A stretch of DNA of 64,000 nt from J054 sp965223095. Lineage in GTDB: Bacteria; Pseudomonadota; Gammaproteobacteria; Steroidobacterales; GCA-2729495. Each line of letters opens with the position of its first letter. The first letter of the stretch is position 1. This document shows positions 46,815-55,700 of this stretch, in pieces. The stretch is taken from contig OZ244979.1 in NCBI GenBank assembly GCA_965223095.1, positions 682,001 through 746,000 of the forward strand, given 5' to 3'. The position numbers were made by a program, and so were the translations under genes. The notes under the pieces are model-generated. The model worked only from the letters and a program-made list of their open reading frames with translations, had not been told where the DNA came from and made no database searches.

Positions 46815-47897
46815 ATGCCCGTAGCTACTAGCCAAGCCATAAACCATCGCAGCAAGTTGCTTAGCCAGGCCATCAATTTGCCACGTAGCAATGGCAGCAT
46901 GCAGGACCGGCGCAGCAACTACGACGTCACCAATTGTGTGCGGGTCAGTTCAACGCAGCAGGTCCGGTTGGCCGTGCAGGCCTTGTTTCAGCAAGTTTTT
47001 CCCAATGCACCCTTCGATGCGATCTGGATCGCCTTCCATGACTTTGACCGGCTATTCGATGGTCAGTTCGAAGATTACTTGGGCTGCGATACGGTTTATC
47101 ACGATAAGCAACACAGTTTAGACATGACCCTGGCCATGGCGCGCTTGCTGGCCGGCTATGAGCTTAGCGTCAGCGACGATGACAAGCTTGGTGCGGAACG
47201 GGCGGTAATGGGTTTGGTGGCCGCGCTTTTTCATGATGCGGGCTATATACGACGAGCCGATGAAACGCGCTGGAAAAACGGCGCGGAATTCACCGCTTGG
47301 CATGTATCCCGTAGTGCTGATTTTTTACGGGATTACCTGCCGCGGCTTGGTCTAACCAATCGCAGTGACCTCGCCTGCCAAGTCGTTCACTTTACCGGCT
47401 ATGAGCTAAATCTCGATGAGATCGAATTGGACAACCCACGCGATACCTCCGTGGGACATTTGTTAGGCACAGCGGATTTGATGGCGCAAATGGCCGACCG
47501 CTGCTATCTAGAGAAATGCCGGGATCGACTCTATGCCGAATTCGTCATTTGTGGTGTGGCGGCAGGCAAGTCACAACTGGGTGCATCCAGCACGCGCTAT
47601 GGCTCAGGCATCGATCTGCTTCAACAAACACCGACTTTCGCACGGAGCGCGGTGGACGACCGACTTAACGGAAAGTTCAATAAAGCGTATCGCTATGTCG
47701 AGCCCCTTTTTGACGGCCGTAATCCGTATCTGGAGTTTATTCGCGGCAATCTTCGCTATTTGAAATTCGTCATTCAGCAGAACGAATGGCAAGCGCTGCG
47801 ACGTCAACCGCCAATCTATACCGTGATGCAAGATGCCATGCAATCGGTGGGTGCCTTGGTCAGCCGGCGTATCGCGGAGGAAGCGGCCCCGGTGTAA
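46815..47897 (+). CDS. HD-domain metal-dependent phosphohydrolase-like protein
   Basis: The ATG at 46815 gives 360 residues; the open frame from 46776 lies in repeat element C. An HD-type metal site is suggested by TVYHDKQHSLDMTLAM and by VAALFHDAGYIRRADE, followed by WHVSRSADFLRDYLP and LGTADLMAQMADR. HD enzymes hydrolyse nucleotides, cyclic dinucleotides or other phosphoesters. There is no response-regulator or GYP-type signature that would settle the substrate. The stop codon TAA (47895-47897) abuts repeat element D. Confidence 0.8.
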   Translation: MPVATSQAINHRSKLLSQAINLPRSNGSMQDRRSNYDVTNCVRVSSTQQVRLAVQALFQQVFPNAPFDAIWIAFHDFDRLFDGQFEDYLGCDTVYHDKQHSLDMTLAMARLLAGYELSVSDDDKLGAERAVMGLVAALFHDAGYIRRADETRWKNGAEFTAWHVSRSADFLRDYLPRLGLTNRSDLACQVVHFTGYELNLDEIELDNPRDTSVGHLLGTADLMAQMADRCYLEKCRDRLYAEFVICGVAAGKSQLGASSTRYGSGIDLLQQTPTFARSAVDDRLNGKFNKAYRYVEPLFDGRNPYLEFIRGNLRYLKFVIQQNEWQALRRQPPIYTVMQDAMQSVGALVSRRIAEEAAPV

Positions 47898-47982
47898 AGA
47901 GTCGAGCCGACTTATTGAAGCGCATCGACTTGGTATGGCTGTAGACGACTCGCAACACGCCTTAACAAATCGGTTCGATCCC
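47898..47982. repeat. Inverted-repeat element D between convergent genes
   Basis: The left end is AGAGTCGAGCCGACTTATTG and the right end, reverse-complemented, is GGGATCGAACCGATTTGTTA. The arms agree at about three quarters of positions for some 25 bases, so this is an older copy. The HD-protein TAA ends at 47897 and the membrane-protein TAA occupies 47983-47985, so both stop codons abut the element, as in element B. Confidence 0.75.
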
Positions 47983-48678
47983 TTAGTGACCTCCGAACTT
48001 GCGCCGTTCCGTTACATGCAAGCCCATATCCGCAAGCAATTTGCACAGGGCAAGGATGAGCATGAACCCGGTGGTATTGGCTAACTCCGGTCGAAGAATC
48101 ACGGCCACAACACCCACCGCGATGGCGCCCAGCAAAGCCAGCGCGCGTCGGTAGGGCCAAAAAATCAGCTGTCCTGGTCGGGCATTCCTATATTCACCAA
48201 GGATAAGGAAATTGACCAGAAACGATAGTCCATGCCCAGTTGTCAATATTAGCGCGGACAATGCAAGCGCATCGCCTGCCTGACGAACTAGATCGAAAAA
48301 ATCCACCCGGGTCACTTCCTGTGCCACCAACACGATTCCGCCGCCCAACATGATCATGAATGTCAGGTACTTGCCGACAAAAAATGCTATCGCCAGCAAA
48401 GAAAGTAGCATGGCGGCACCCCAAGAAACGCCCAAATTGCGAGTATCGTAGGGTCGGCCAAATAACGTGGCGATAAACAATTTCAGCGCATTGAATATCC
48501 CCAGCGCGAAACACTCGCTCCAGTAAACTAACAACAACTGAAAAAGACTGAAATCGTAGACCAGAAACGTGATAAGAAAAGCAATATTAGCCAGGAGCAG
48601 TCCGAGAAATGCCGCTTTGCTGCCGGGCGTCGCCGCCGGTGCCACTGAATATCGTGTTGTTGGAGACGCGGTGGCCAT
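47983..48678 (-). CDS. Multi-pass membrane protein, DUF6498-like
   Basis: The 231-residue product has about six hydrophobic segments. The pattern AFLGLLLANIAFLITFLVYDFS and LLLVYWSECFALGIFNALK, together with TTGHGLSFLVNFL and LALCKLLADMGLHVTER, resembles proteins labelled DUF6498. These have no known function. The family label is from memory and uncertain. It converges on the HD-domain gene across repeat element D and is preceded by a 125-base gap without a recognisable feature. Confidence 0.75.
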   Translation of the reverse strand: MATASPTTRYSVAPAATPGSKAAFLGLLLANIAFLITFLVYDFSLFQLLLVYWSECFALGIFNALKLFIATLFGRPYDTRNLGVSWGAAMLLSLLAIAFFVGKYLTFMIMLGGGIVLVAQEVTRVDFFDLVRQAGDALALSALILTTGHGLSFLVNFLILGEYRNARPGQLIFWPYRRALALLGAIAVGVVAVILRPELANTTGFMLILALCKLLADMGLHVTERRKFGGH

Positions 48679-48803
48679 GGGGCGAGATTACGCTACCGCT
48701 GCCTACCTTGTAGGTCAGGCCTCACAAAATCTACGCTAGACCGGAATTTCAGCCTTAATATTGGCAAAGCACTTAATTCTATCCGCAACAGACAGCCGAA
48801 AAG

Positions 48804-49778
48804 CTAGCGATTAATTCGGCCCATTCGACGCCAAATCGGCGGTCGGCGCCGGCGAAGCAAGGCGTGACTAAATCTTGATGCGCAGCTAGCACCGGGCGTT
48901 GTCGTATCCAATTTGTTCAGTGCCTCACAATACAGTTCCCAGCCGCGCTGGCCATTTTTTTCCCGCGTCGCATTGGGGTGCGGCATACCTGGCTTGACGG
49001 TGGGGTTTGTATTGATCTCGTACACCTGTATTTGTCCATCGATAACCCCGAAATCCATACGCCCATATTCAATCCCGGATAGCTCAAACGCCAACGCGAC
49101 CTGATTAGCATAGGCATTATCTCGAATCATCTTACGTTCTTCTTCATACAAATCCTGATCCGCAATGTTTTCCTCGCCATATTTTACTAACCAAGAACGT
49201 TCGTGAACCGTGTTGAAAAAAAAGCAGTCGTCGCCGATTCGAAAGGCGGACATCTTGCGATACAAGCCCTGATCATCAACCGGTTCGGCGGCAAATTCGG
49301 TGACCAGCAAGCCTCCTAAAGGCTCACCATTTTCGCGCAACGCGCGCAGCGCCTCATCAAGCTCTTCCGTCGTATACAACAAATCAGTCAGCGGCTTGGC
49401 ATGATCAAACTCCCTGCGTATAAAAACGGGGAACCGCTCTGGTTGCAAGCATTCGGTGACTCGATACGCGTTGAACGAATTAATGCCTTCTCGATAGAGT
49501 TGACGAAGTAGCGCGGGTCGGTCGAGCATCCGGCTCGGATCATTAACCACGCGATAACCTGAACCGGCTGCCTTTAAATGCCGGTAGTAGTCCGCAAGTA
49601 CTCGCACCTCCCAATTGTCCATGCGCTCTCGATCAGTAAACACATAGGTCGCCTGGGGTAGTTTGCGGGCGCTGAGCAGCCAGTCATAGGAGCAGCTGTG
49701 CGTTTCGCACAGCTGCTCCTGGCCATGAATAGATTCGTGCGTACGTGTCTGCAGCCCGTGGTGAAGGAAAATAATCAT
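48804..49778 (-). CDS. ATP-grasp domain protein
   Basis: The ATG at 49778 gives 324 residues (MIIFLHHG); a start at 49793 is also possible. The ATP-grasp fold is indicated by INSFNAYRVTEC, FPVFIRREFDHAKPLTDLLY, GLLVTEFAAEPVDDQG and the metal-binding end GRMDFGVIDGQIQVYEINTNPTV. The PQATYVFTDRERMDNWE motif near the N-terminus is typical of the subgroup. ATP-grasp enzymes join a carboxylate to an amine, thiol or hydroxyl through an acyl-phosphate. It is divergent from a short peptide gene. A ligase beside a putative precursor would fit peptide modification, but that is inference. A perfect hairpin lies within its early codons. Confidence 0.8.
   Translation of the reverse strand: MIIFLHHGLQTRTHESIHGQEQLCETHSCSYDWLLSARKLPQATYVFTDRERMDNWEVRVLADYYRHLKAAGSGYRVVNDPSRMLDRPALLRQLYREGINSFNAYRVTECLQPERFPVFIRREFDHAKPLTDLLYTTEELDEALRALRENGEPLGGLLVTEFAAEPVDDQGLYRKMSAFRIGDDCFFFNTVHERSWLVKYGEENIADQDLYEEERKMIRDNAYANQVALAFELSGIEYGRMDFGVIDGQIQVYEINTNPTVKPGMPHPNATREKNGQRGWELYCEALNKLDTTTPGASCASRFSHALLRRRRPPIWRRMGRINR
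49688..49720. repeat. Perfect 15-base-pair hairpin inside the ATP-grasp coding region
   Basis: The arms AGGAGCAGCTGTGCG (49688-49702) and CGCACAGCTGCTCCT (49706-49720) are exact reverse complements with a three-base loop. It lies about 60-90 bases into the ATP-grasp gene and encodes part of EQLCETHSCS. There is no T-run for a terminator. Confidence 0.9.
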
Positions 49779-49858
49779 CGCGTTCGACCCCAAGCGCTGA
49801 TATCTGCTGGAATCGCCTGTAACTTGAAATACAACAGCATTGTAGTATCGTACCTACC

Positions 49859-49879
49859 AGTCTAATAGCCAATTAGACT
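49859..49879. promoter_or_regulatory. Dyad in the divergent promoter gap of the peptide locus
   Basis: AGTCTAAT (49859-49866) and ATTAGACT (49872-49879) are exact reverse complements with a five-base spacer. The site lies in the 136-base gap between the ATP-grasp gene and the small peptide ORF, where both promoters must be. The half-site AGTCTAA also occurs in the palindrome at 29965 but in the opposite arrangement. A regulator is not identified. Confidence 0.5.
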
Positions 49880-49914
49880 TGCGTTTCTTTGTATAGGACT
49901 TGTAGGAGAGTATT

Positions 49915-50061
49915 TTGAAAAAATTAGCACTTCAACTAGATAGTCGTAAGCTACTTGGTTTCAGATTGGTGGCTGGTCGACATGCCATGGGCGCAAAATC
50001 TGGCGGCAAAGTCATACAGAAAATTGGCGCTAAAACCGGTGGAAAAGTCGGTGTTAAGTAA
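49915..50061 (+). CDS. Candidate RiPP precursor peptide with six lysine-ended tetrapeptide repeats
   Basis: This 48-residue ORF starts at a TTG preceded by a strong ribosome-binding site (TAGGAGAG, about six bases upstream). The first 24 residues (MKKLALQLDSRKLLGF and on to GRHA) look like a leader. The last 24 residues are six tetrapeptides, each ending in Lys (28, 32, 36, 40, 44, 48). They form two twelve-residue units, MGAK SGGK VIQK and then IGAK TGGK VGVK. There is no Cys, and Ser/Thr occur only once per unit, so lanthionine chemistry is not indicated. A terminator follows, then an HEXXH-family enzyme. The repeat order, strong ribosome site and position argue for a real gene; its function is inferred. 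Confidence 0.75.
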   Translation: MKKLALQLDSRKLLGFRLVAGRHAMGAKSGGKVIQKIGAKTGGKVGVK

Positions 50062-50088
50062 TTAGCCTGAATGTAAAAATTATATTGG

Positions 50089-50117
50089 AGCGGATAGCTA
50101 TGCTATCCGCTTTTTTT
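50089..50117 (+). terminator. Strong rho-independent terminator or attenuator after the peptide ORF
   Basis: Ten-base arms AGCGGATAGC (50089-50098) and GCTATCCGCT (50102-50111) pair perfectly around TAT, followed by TTTTTTT. It begins 28 bases after the peptide stop and ends at the start of the next ORF. This would make the peptide transcript abundant and the enzyme transcript depend on readthrough, as between many RiPP precursors and their enzymes. Confidence 0.93.
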
Positions 50118-50118
50118 A

Positions 50119-51159
50119 TTGGGCAAGATTGTGATCAGTTTGTCATTTTTCCCTGAAGAAAAGCGGGCCGTTCAATTAGCTTCTCGTATGCGCAGCGAGC
50201 TTGCTATGAGCCTTAGTTCGCTGCTTCAGCAAACAGAATCACAACTTGAAAGCCAAGATTTCCATCATTTACGTCAATGCCTGACGCCTGCGATCGACGT
50301 GCTTTCGGGTGCTGAGCATGTAAGTCCCGCGCTATTTGCCGCCTATTATCAGTTAGTCCTCGCGGCACTGGGTGAAGTCCAGGGCTTCAACGAGTTTGCA
50401 GAGATTATCAAAGAACAGGCTCAGACTCGGCCAGGCTTAAACATCAAATCACTCCACGCGGAAGATCTAGGTAGTGAACAGTTGGAAAAACTTTACCGCA
50501 CCGCGCTGGATACGGATGAACAGATGCAATTCGGGTTTCTGGCACCCAACAAGGAAATTGCGGCGGCAGCCAAAACTAGAATTAAGCGCGGACTCGCGTT
50601 GCAGGAAAAGCTAGTACCGGAAATGGCGGGCGAATTCCGCGCGCTAGTTTGTGAGATTTTGCTGGCCGCGCCTTTTTCGCAACCAGATGCCTTGCGCTTC
50701 GATGGCGTTTCATCCTATCAACTATGGGGCGCATTGGCGCTGAGCGTAGCCGAGGAAAAATCAGATCTAGAAATGGTAGAAACGCTAGCGCACGAAGCTT
50801 CACACAGTTTCTTGTTCGGCTTAACAATAGACGAACCGCTAGTGAGCAATCCTGATGATGAACTCTTTGACTCGCCCTTGAGGCCTGACGCTCGTCCAAT
50901 GGACGGCATCTATCATGCGACTTTCGTATCTGCACGCATGCACTATGCGATGCGCGAGGCTAGCCGATCTGGAAAACTAAACCGAGATCAAGCGATTGAA
51001 TGCCAGAGTTTAATGGAACAAAGCAGTCGCGCTTTCTATGATGGACATTCTATCGTCAATGCCAAGGCACAACTGACGCGCACGGGACGAGACATAATGA
51101 CCGGCGCTTATGAGTATATGCAAGCGGTATGCCCCACGAAGTCTAGAAAAGCCGGATAA
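50119..51159 (+). CDS. HEXXH-motif peptide-modification protein (putative peptide beta-hydroxylase family)
   Basis: The frame is open from a TTG at 50119 for 346 residues; a GTG at 50131 or a later start is possible, since no ribosome-binding site is clear behind the terminator. The signature is LAHEASHSFLFGL at about 224-236 (numbered from 50119), with His225, Glu226 and His229. Later comes SPLRPDARPMDGIYHATF with His266, the probable third metal ligand. The spacing and the PDxRPxxG motif match the family annotated as HEXXH motif-containing putative peptide modification protein (TIGR04267). Some members are reported to be 2-oxoglutarate-dependent peptide beta-hydroxylases. The N-terminal 200 residues are helical. 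The small peptide upstream is the obvious candidate substrate. Confidence 0.82.
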   Translation: MGKIVISLSFFPEEKRAVQLASRMRSELAMSLSSLLQQTESQLESQDFHHLRQCLTPAIDVLSGAEHVSPALFAAYYQLVLAALGEVQGFNEFAEIIKEQAQTRPGLNIKSLHAEDLGSEQLEKLYRTALDTDEQMQFGFLAPNKEIAAAAKTRIKRGLALQEKLVPEMAGEFRALVCEILLAAPFSQPDALRFDGVSSYQLWGALALSVAEEKSDLEMVETLAHEASHSFLFGLTIDEPLVSNPDDELFDSPLRPDARPMDGIYHATFVSARMHYAMREASRSGKLNRDQAIECQSLMEQSSRAFYDGHSIVNAKAQLTRTGRDIMTGAYEYMQAVCPTKSRKAG

Positions 51160-51270
51160 CAACCCTAGATTGCTCTTACCCAGAAGTGCGGATATAGCAA
51201 CCTGATTATTGAGTAAATCAAGCGAGAAGATAACGACCTTTGTACGCGCTCAAGGTCGCATAAACGATGC

Positions 51271-52458
51271 TCAATTTTTGGCTGCGACTCGAAACAGTCG
51301 AGCTAGCCAAAGACCCGTGTTCGTAGCTAGCCGGCCAATTTGGCGGCAAACTCCCGCGGCGTAGAGATGATGAAACAACTTTCGGGGAATGCGTTCCGCC
51401 ATTAAAGGAATCGTGCTTGATTGCGTTGCGAAATTCTCCAAGGCTCCCAGGGATAGGCAGACTGCGCGATCACTGGCAGCTGTATTCAAACGAACGTTGA
51501 TTTCCAACGGGTCGAGCACGTGACCGTATCGACGTATTGGCTTGCTGCAAGCCCTGCTCGAAAGTAGCAGCGGCGTGTCAAGCTCGTCTAAAGGTTTAGA
51601 CCCATAGAGATCGATGGTAACCGTATCCGCAGTTTTCGCATCAAGACCAAGGGTATCCGGTAGCGGCTCTAGCCAAGCATCGTATTTTGCCAAGGACTCT
51701 GCTGGCGTTCTAAATTGATATTCTCGCTGGACCAGCTCTAGCGGAACCTCCAAGTCTCGCGCATGATACTTGTAGTGTTCCCCCGGATAGCCGTGGTTGG
51801 TGGTCAACGAGATTTGCGGATATGCGACCCATTGGTTCGTGCAGACGACGTATTCATAGAATCCGGCTTTCCATGATTTTTCACCCCACAGCCGGGCTTC
51901 CTTTGGTAACAAATGATTATTGCTACCTCTGACGTTAGACGACTGAAACTCACGATAATTTTGCCACTGCTGACGTGTAAATAGCTGCCCCCACGACGAG
52001 GGCACTTTCAGAAAGTAGACATCGGAGCCGTCATTGGCAGGTCGAAAAGGTAATCCGCAAAACTCGTTAATTCGCGGTGAGTAAAGGGAAACCTGCGCAA
52101 CATCGGTAATTGGTGAATAGAATTCATAGGCCTGTTCCGCGTAGTGTAGAAACCATGGAGACACTGCGAGGTCGTCTTCTAGGACTATGATTCCATCATA
52201 GTCCTGCACAGCGTCCGTGCAATGTTCTATATGCTGTCTTAGACCAAGGTGACTCGGCTGGACGCGCACCCGAGAGCTTCCATGCGGCCAATGAACTGAT
52301 GACGCTACTTCAACGCATCTAGTATCCCCATCGCCATCAATACTGATGAGTAAATCTACCGACGACTTGACCGGCTGAACGCTGCTCAGGCTATTGACCA
52401 ATCCCTGCAAAGCTTCGGGGCGGTTGAATCCGATGGCAACTGTGAGATACCTAGGCAT
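51271..52458 (-). CDS. Glycosyltransferase, GT2/GNT-I-like
   Basis: The 395-residue product has a GT-A fold. The start YLTVAIGFNRPEALQGLVNSL binds the nucleotide sugar, and the DxD-type metal motif is VLEDDLAVSPWFL. The following FLKVPSSWGQLFTRQQWQNY and WGEKSWKAGFYEYV resemble eukaryotic-like GNT-I or family 2 enzymes that act at a single site. The C-terminal 100 residues are less conserved. No membrane span is clear. It is convergent with the HEXXH gene, 111 bases apart. Whether it glycosylates the peptide or is unrelated surface-polysaccharide machinery cannot be decided here. Confidence 0.82.
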   Translation of the reverse strand: MPRYLTVAIGFNRPEALQGLVNSLSSVQPVKSSVDLLISIDGDGDTRCVEVASSVHWPHGSSRVRVQPSHLGLRQHIEHCTDAVQDYDGIIVLEDDLAVSPWFLHYAEQAYEFYSPITDVAQVSLYSPRINEFCGLPFRPANDGSDVYFLKVPSSWGQLFTRQQWQNYREFQSSNVRGSNNHLLPKEARLWGEKSWKAGFYEYVVCTNQWVAYPQISLTTNHGYPGEHYKYHARDLEVPLELVQREYQFRTPAESLAKYDAWLEPLPDTLGLDAKTADTVTIDLYGSKPLDELDTPLLLSSRACSKPIRRYGHVLDPLEINVRLNTAASDRAVCLSLGALENFATQSSTIPLMAERIPRKLFHHLYAAGVCRQIGRLATNTGLWLARLFRVAAKN

Positions 52459-52754
52459 ATTGGGATTTGGCGCGAGCTATCAATAGCATCGATTCTATCG
52501 GGTTTTGTACTTGAACCGGGTACTTGCCCGGATTTTCTAAGCCATCGACTGCGATGCAAACAAGTAGCCTCAGATTGCTTTTCGCTTGTGCATTCGCCAA
52601 ATGAACCTCGCGGCAATATGCACCGCGCGCAAGGATTTTCTATATAAGGACTACCAGGCCCATGTCGTTATCGGCGTAGCCTGCGACCGATGACAAGAAT
52701 TGACGGGGGAATCGAGGCAACTTTTTATATAGCAGACAAGCACTGCCCCCCCAT

Positions 52755-55700
52755 TTACTCTAAGCCTAGCAATTCTGTATTCCCGCCAGTCGCCACGGTA
52801 TTCACGGTCAGGGCTTTTTCGGTGGCAAAACGCAGTAAATAATTTGGCCCCCCCGCCTTCGGGCCAGTGCCGGATAGTCGCTGACCGCCGAAGGGTTGGG
52901 AACCGACCACCGCGCCAGTGATATTGCGATTCGCGTAGATATTGCCCACGGGCAAAGTTTGGAATGCCTTTTCAACCCGAGACCCGATGCGGCTATGGAT
53001 ACCGAAGGTCAAGCCGAAACCGGTGCCTGCAATTTCCTGCAGCACTGATTCGAAATTGTCGCCCACAAACCGAATCACATGAAGTATCGGACCAAAGTGT
53101 TCCTGCTTGAGTTGAGCAATATCATCAATTTCCGTCAAGCTAGGCGCTAGAAAATGTCCATTCGCGCATTCCGCTGTGAGTGGACTCTGGTGTACAGGAC
53201 AACCACGGGCCTTCAGCTCGGCTATGTGTGCTCTCAAAGTTTTTAAAGCAGACGCGGAGATGATCGGACCTACGTCGGTTTCTGGCCTGGCCGGATCGCC
53301 GACTCGCAGCTCATTCATTGCCCCTTTGATCATCGCGATGGCCGCGTCGGCGATTTCTTCTTGCAGGAACAATACGCGCAACGCGGAACAACGTTGGCCA
53401 GCACTTAAGAATGCTGACTGCATAACATCGTCGGTGACTTGCTCTAACAGCGCCGTGGAATCAGCAATCATGGCGTTTTGGCCGCCTGTCTCGGCGATCA
53501 GCGGCGTGATGGGGCCTGGCCTTGCGGCCAGTGCCGAGTTGATGGCTTGTGCGGTCGAAGTACCGCCGGTAAAAGCGACGCCGGCGGTCAGCGGATGCCG
53601 CACCACGCCTGCGCCAACTTCCCCGGCGCCCAGCACTAGATGGCAAAGGTTTTCTGGCAGACCGCATTTATACAGCAACTGCATCGCTTGATCAGCGATG
53701 AACGGGGTTTCCTCAGCCGGCTTGGCGACCACCGCATTGCCAGCCGCCAGGGCTGCCACGATTTGGCCGATGAAAATCGCCAGGGGAAAATTCCAAGGGC
53801 TGATACAAACGAACACACCACGGCCGTGCAGAGACAGTTCGTTGGATTCACCCGTTGGACCGGGCAGGTGGATTGGAGACTCGAATTTTTCGCGGGCTTG
53901 CAACGCGTAGTAGCGACAAAAATCCACCGCTTCGCGGACTTCCGCGATGGCGTCTGGATAGGTTTTACCCGCCTCGCGGCATAGGTAGACAATGAACCGC
54001 TCGCGTGCCAATTCCAGTTGATCCGCGAAAGCTTCCAGTACCTGCGCGCGAGCCCCGCCGCCGCCGGCGTCCCATGCTGGCTGAGCCCGGGATGCGGCTG
54101 CGAAAGCAGCATCGATGTCGCCCCTTGAGCTAGGACAATAACGGCCTAGCCGTTCATCGACCTTTGCCGGATTCACGATGTTGATCGTTTCACGAGCATT
54201 GTCCCCGGCCTGCGCGGCATTGTGAATTTCAAACCGCTGAGATTCACTGGCCTCTACCACGCTAACCAGCGCATTCACGACTTGTTGATCAGCCAAGTCC
54301 AAGCCTGCGGAGTTGCGGCGCGCTGAGCCGAATAAATCTTTAGGTAAGCGTATTTTCGGGTGCGCGGCGGGGCTGGTTTGGCGAACAAGCTCGACGGGGT
54401 CTCGAGCAAGCTCTTCGGGCGTCATTCTTTCATCAAGGAAGCGATTGGCGAAGGAGCTATTAGCACCGTTTTCCAGCAAACGACGGACTAAATAGGCCAA
54501 CAAATCGCGATGCATGCCGACGGGGGCATAGGTCCGCACGGGCGGCAAACTGGGGTAGTGGGCACGGGCCGCACGGTATAGCGAATCACCCATGCCATGC
54601 AGTCTTTGAAACTCGTAATTTTGATTGCGCTTCGCCATGGCCACGATGGCGGCCAAAGAATGGGCATTGTGTGTCGCGAATTTTCCGTGCAGCTCGTCGG
54701 GATGATCGAGGATCTTCCTGGCACAAACCAAGAATGAAAGATCCGTCGATGGCTTACGCGTGAAGACGGGAAACCCTGGCAGTCCTAACACCTGTGCATG
54801 TTTTATTTCCGCATCCCAGTAGGCACCTTTTACCAGGCGCACCGGTATGTGGCGGCCGGTCTTCCTGGCCAGCGCCACTAACCAATCGAGAATGGGTACA
54901 GCACGCTTGCCATAGGCCTGAACAGCTAAACCCAGGCCTCGCAAGGCATCAAGATCAGGATCCTCGGCGACTTTTGCAAAAATCTCTAAGGACAAGCTTA
55001 GGCGATCAGCTTCTTCGGCATCAATGGTGAGATCTATATCGCGTTGTGCCGCGTCCAAACAAAGCGCTTTGAGCTTGGGTAGCAATTCGGTCATTACGCG
55101 AGCGCGTTGCGTCGGCTCATAGCGGGGATGCAATGCGGAAAGCTTGATGGAAACTGATTGTCGACCATGCTCATTGGGGCCAGACTGTTTCCCAACGGCA
55201 TGAATTGCGTTTTGATAAGACTGGAAGTATCGCTCGGCCGTGTTGGCCTCGCGGGCAGCCTCACCCAGCATATCGAAGGAGTACAGTTGATCGTTATCGG
55301 CATTATCAATGGCACGATCGATGGTGGTGCCCAGCACGAACTCACCACCCAAGATACGCATGGCCCCACGCATAGCCGACTCAATGACGGGCTCACCCAG
55401 ACGGCTGGTAAGCCGGCGTAGCCAGTTGCCCGGCGCGTCGGTGAACTCTCGATCAACCGCGACCAATTTGCCACTTAGCATCAATGCCCAGGTCGATGCA
55501 TTAACCAGCATAGAATCCGCCTGGCCCGCGTGCGCGGCCCAATTGCCCAGCTCCATCTTGTCAGCAATTAGTCTCTCGGCGGTTAGCTGATCGGGAATGC
55601 GCAGCAGACTCTCTGCCAAACACATCAAGATGACACCTTCGTTGTTTGACAAGCCATATTCACCTAGAAAAGTATCAAGCAGCGATTTGTCTGCCGTGTT

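Noticed and set aside
49770..49795. TTCGACCCC sequence in front of the ATP-grasp gene as an element end
   Set aside because: Only nine bases match and no opposite end is seen within 200 bases. Chance is likely.
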